Source of the DNA: Karalla daura
Lineage: Eukaryota; Chordata; Actinopteri; Chaetodontiformes; Leiognathidae
Length of the DNA: 64,000 bases
Reading direction: 5' to 3'
Assembly: GCA_029224185.1 (NCBI GenBank)
Contig: CM055191.1
Span: forward strand, 5,178,036-5,242,035
A program made the translations under genes and the position numbers. Positions 62,336 through 64,000 of the stretch are shown here, one piece after another. Under the pieces are notes generated by a model, which was given only the letters and a program-made list of their open reading frames with translations, was not told the origin of the DNA and searched no databases. Every line of letters begins with the position of its first letter. The stretch's first letter is position 1.

Positions 62336-64000
62336 CAAAGTGCTGAAACAATGGTGACTTGAGAACTGAGTAGATTATCAGCACAGTAATTAGAAACCTT
62401 GGTCTGTGTTGGCCTTCAACATTAGAAGAATATACTTTTATTCTTCCAACAACAGGAAAATTTAAAGCATTTCGAGAGTCTGTCTGGATGTAATGATCTG
62501 GCCGTTCCAAACTGCATGAAAGTCTAGAGTAAAAGGAAAGTTTTCTGTCCATCAGTCCTTGGCGGTATGGTGCAAACATTGCGTGAGGTAAAAGTAAAAT
62601 ACACAATAAATTCCTTTCCATGAAACAAAATCTGATGTATGCACAATGCCAGTCAGCTCCAACCACTTTCTCCGTTAATTTGATTAAAGTTTCACCTCTT
62701 ACAGGAACAAAGCGAAGACTTTCACTCTGCACAGTGATGGCCCGTCACAGCATCAGTAATTCAAGTGAAATTCCCTCTAACAATACCAACCAGGAAACAG
62801 ATTCCTTACCAAGTGCCAAGAGGAACAGATACTGAAAGCAACGGGACCTGCGAGACGATGGCGGCAGCTCTCACCTGTGAAATGTGAACGAGGAGCCGGA
62901 CGCAGTTAAAACTCAGTGGAATATGCAAACTAATGCCTACAGCTACCAACAAACATTGACCTGACATCAGTGTAACAAGTTGAGTAAAGTAACCTCGGTG
63001 TGAACAGACACAGGTGGAATTAACCCTTCATTAAACGTAACGTGATAACCATTTGGGCTCCTGGCCAAACAGTTTAACCAGCGCTGGCGTGCTCCGCCTT
63101 TTTCTCCACAGACGGATCATTTATCTTCACTTAGTCTCCGTTCGTTTGTGGACGCGTGTGGGAATAGGCCCATTTTTGTGTCTTTAATTCTTCTGCAGGT
63201 TACCTTGTCGATGAGTTGATTAGGTGTTTGGTCCTGAGAGAGGAACTCCGACTCACTCTCGCTTTGCATAGTGATCAGGAGGAGCTTATTTTTTGTTGTC
63301 AGTTAATCTGTCGATTGCCCTAAGTAGTTATTTGTATATGAAACAGCAAAAGGAAGAAAATGTTGATTCATGTTTCACAAAGGAAAAGGTTAAGTCCTCA
63401 AATACCTTGTTTTCTCCTCCCACCAAACGTATCCAGTTCATGGCTCTCACAGAGTTAAAGGAGCTCACTCCCAGTAAGTAGCTGCTTTGGAGAGTCCCTA
63501 GGAACTACTCAAACCCTCTGGGTATTTTTTAGTCTTTTTAGTGTGCTCTCACTCTGCCAGTCGGACCTCTGAAGTGATGCCATGCCCAATGTCTGTCGAC
63601 GGTGACTAATGCTAATGCTAATGGCCACAGTCTAAAAGTCAGTCCCAGCTTTTTCATCAGACACATGTTTTTTGGGGGTTTTTTTGCCGGTGTCTCCGGT
63701 CAGAAACAATGGGATAAGACAGCTCCGCTGAGTCATACAAAACTGGCTTTTAAAGTCAGGTTTCCCAAAAATGCTGCAGCCGCTCCAAAAGCCTTTGCCT
63801 CTTGAATGACAGCTTATCAGAAATCTGTGTCCAGATCGAGCAGAGATCCAGATACCAGATATTTGCCTCCTAAAAACTGCAGAATAGTGTCGGAGAAGCT
63901 CACGTCAACAAACCGATATTGCGTGATGTCTTCAATTAATTTGCTGTCAATTAACAAGTTGTTGCAGTTCCAACACATACATATGTAAGCGAACACACAC

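Noticed and set aside
62178..62732. 184-codon minus-strand frame
   Set aside because: Partly antisense to the LINE relic at 61955-62335. No recognised domain.
63293..63481. 62-codon frame ending near CCCA|GTAAGT as a coding exon
   Set aside because: The donor-like site is acceptable, but the peptide has no recognisable similarity and no matching next exon.

Overview
The window looks like a stretch of ray-finned fish (teleost, probably percomorph) nuclear genome. The evidence is one vertebrate ETS-family gene with short introns and perfect GT-AG splice sites, very dense (GT)n/(GA)n/(TCC)n microsatellites, and decayed non-LTR retrotransposon tails of types common in teleosts. There are no operons, ribosome binding sites or other prokaryotic features. 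Almost all open reading frames in the window are chance frames, many of them through microsatellites.

The one protein-coding gene I can assemble lies on the + strand at 46006-53972. It has five coding exons (46006-46066, 46785-47019, 48807-48984, 51415-51544, 53140-53972) that join in phase to a 478-residue protein. This is an ERF/ETV3-subfamily ETS transcription factor, best matched by the ERF-like protein (ERFL; erfl3 in zebrafish). A 3' UTR of about 1.9 kb follows and ends near a poly(A) signal at 55869-55874. The ATG exon begins right after a strong splice acceptor (exon start 45993), so at least one non-coding 5' exon must lie upstream. Plausible 5' exons end at 371, end at 9502, or span about 13032-13235. 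A CpG-rich block at 37850-38800 could be a nearer promoter.

Layout: 1-371 possible non-coding exon; 372-8990 non-coding with one dispersed repeat and a TAAT/octamer-rich stretch at 5880-6250; 8990-13235 CpG-rich region with two candidate untranslated exons; 13262-13990 a decayed tandem repeat of about 240-280 bp period; 14000-33000 non-coding, alternating with long purine-rich tracts and small retroelement scraps; 33000-38800 very microsatellite-dense, then CpG-rich; 38880-45990 repeat relics including an inverted pair; 45993-55890 the ETS gene; 55900-64000 non-coding with an L2-like LINE relic, a CpG-rich possible first exon of a downstream gene (donor at 58653), the longest GT microsatellite (144 bp), and a second LINE 3' end.

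I found no complete transposon, RNA gene, CRISPR array or novel multi-gene system. The most interesting points are the ETS gene's intron 2, whose donor starts a (GT)11 repeat and whose acceptor tract is a (TCC)n repeat, and the CpG-rich, homeodomain-motif-rich block inside that same intron.
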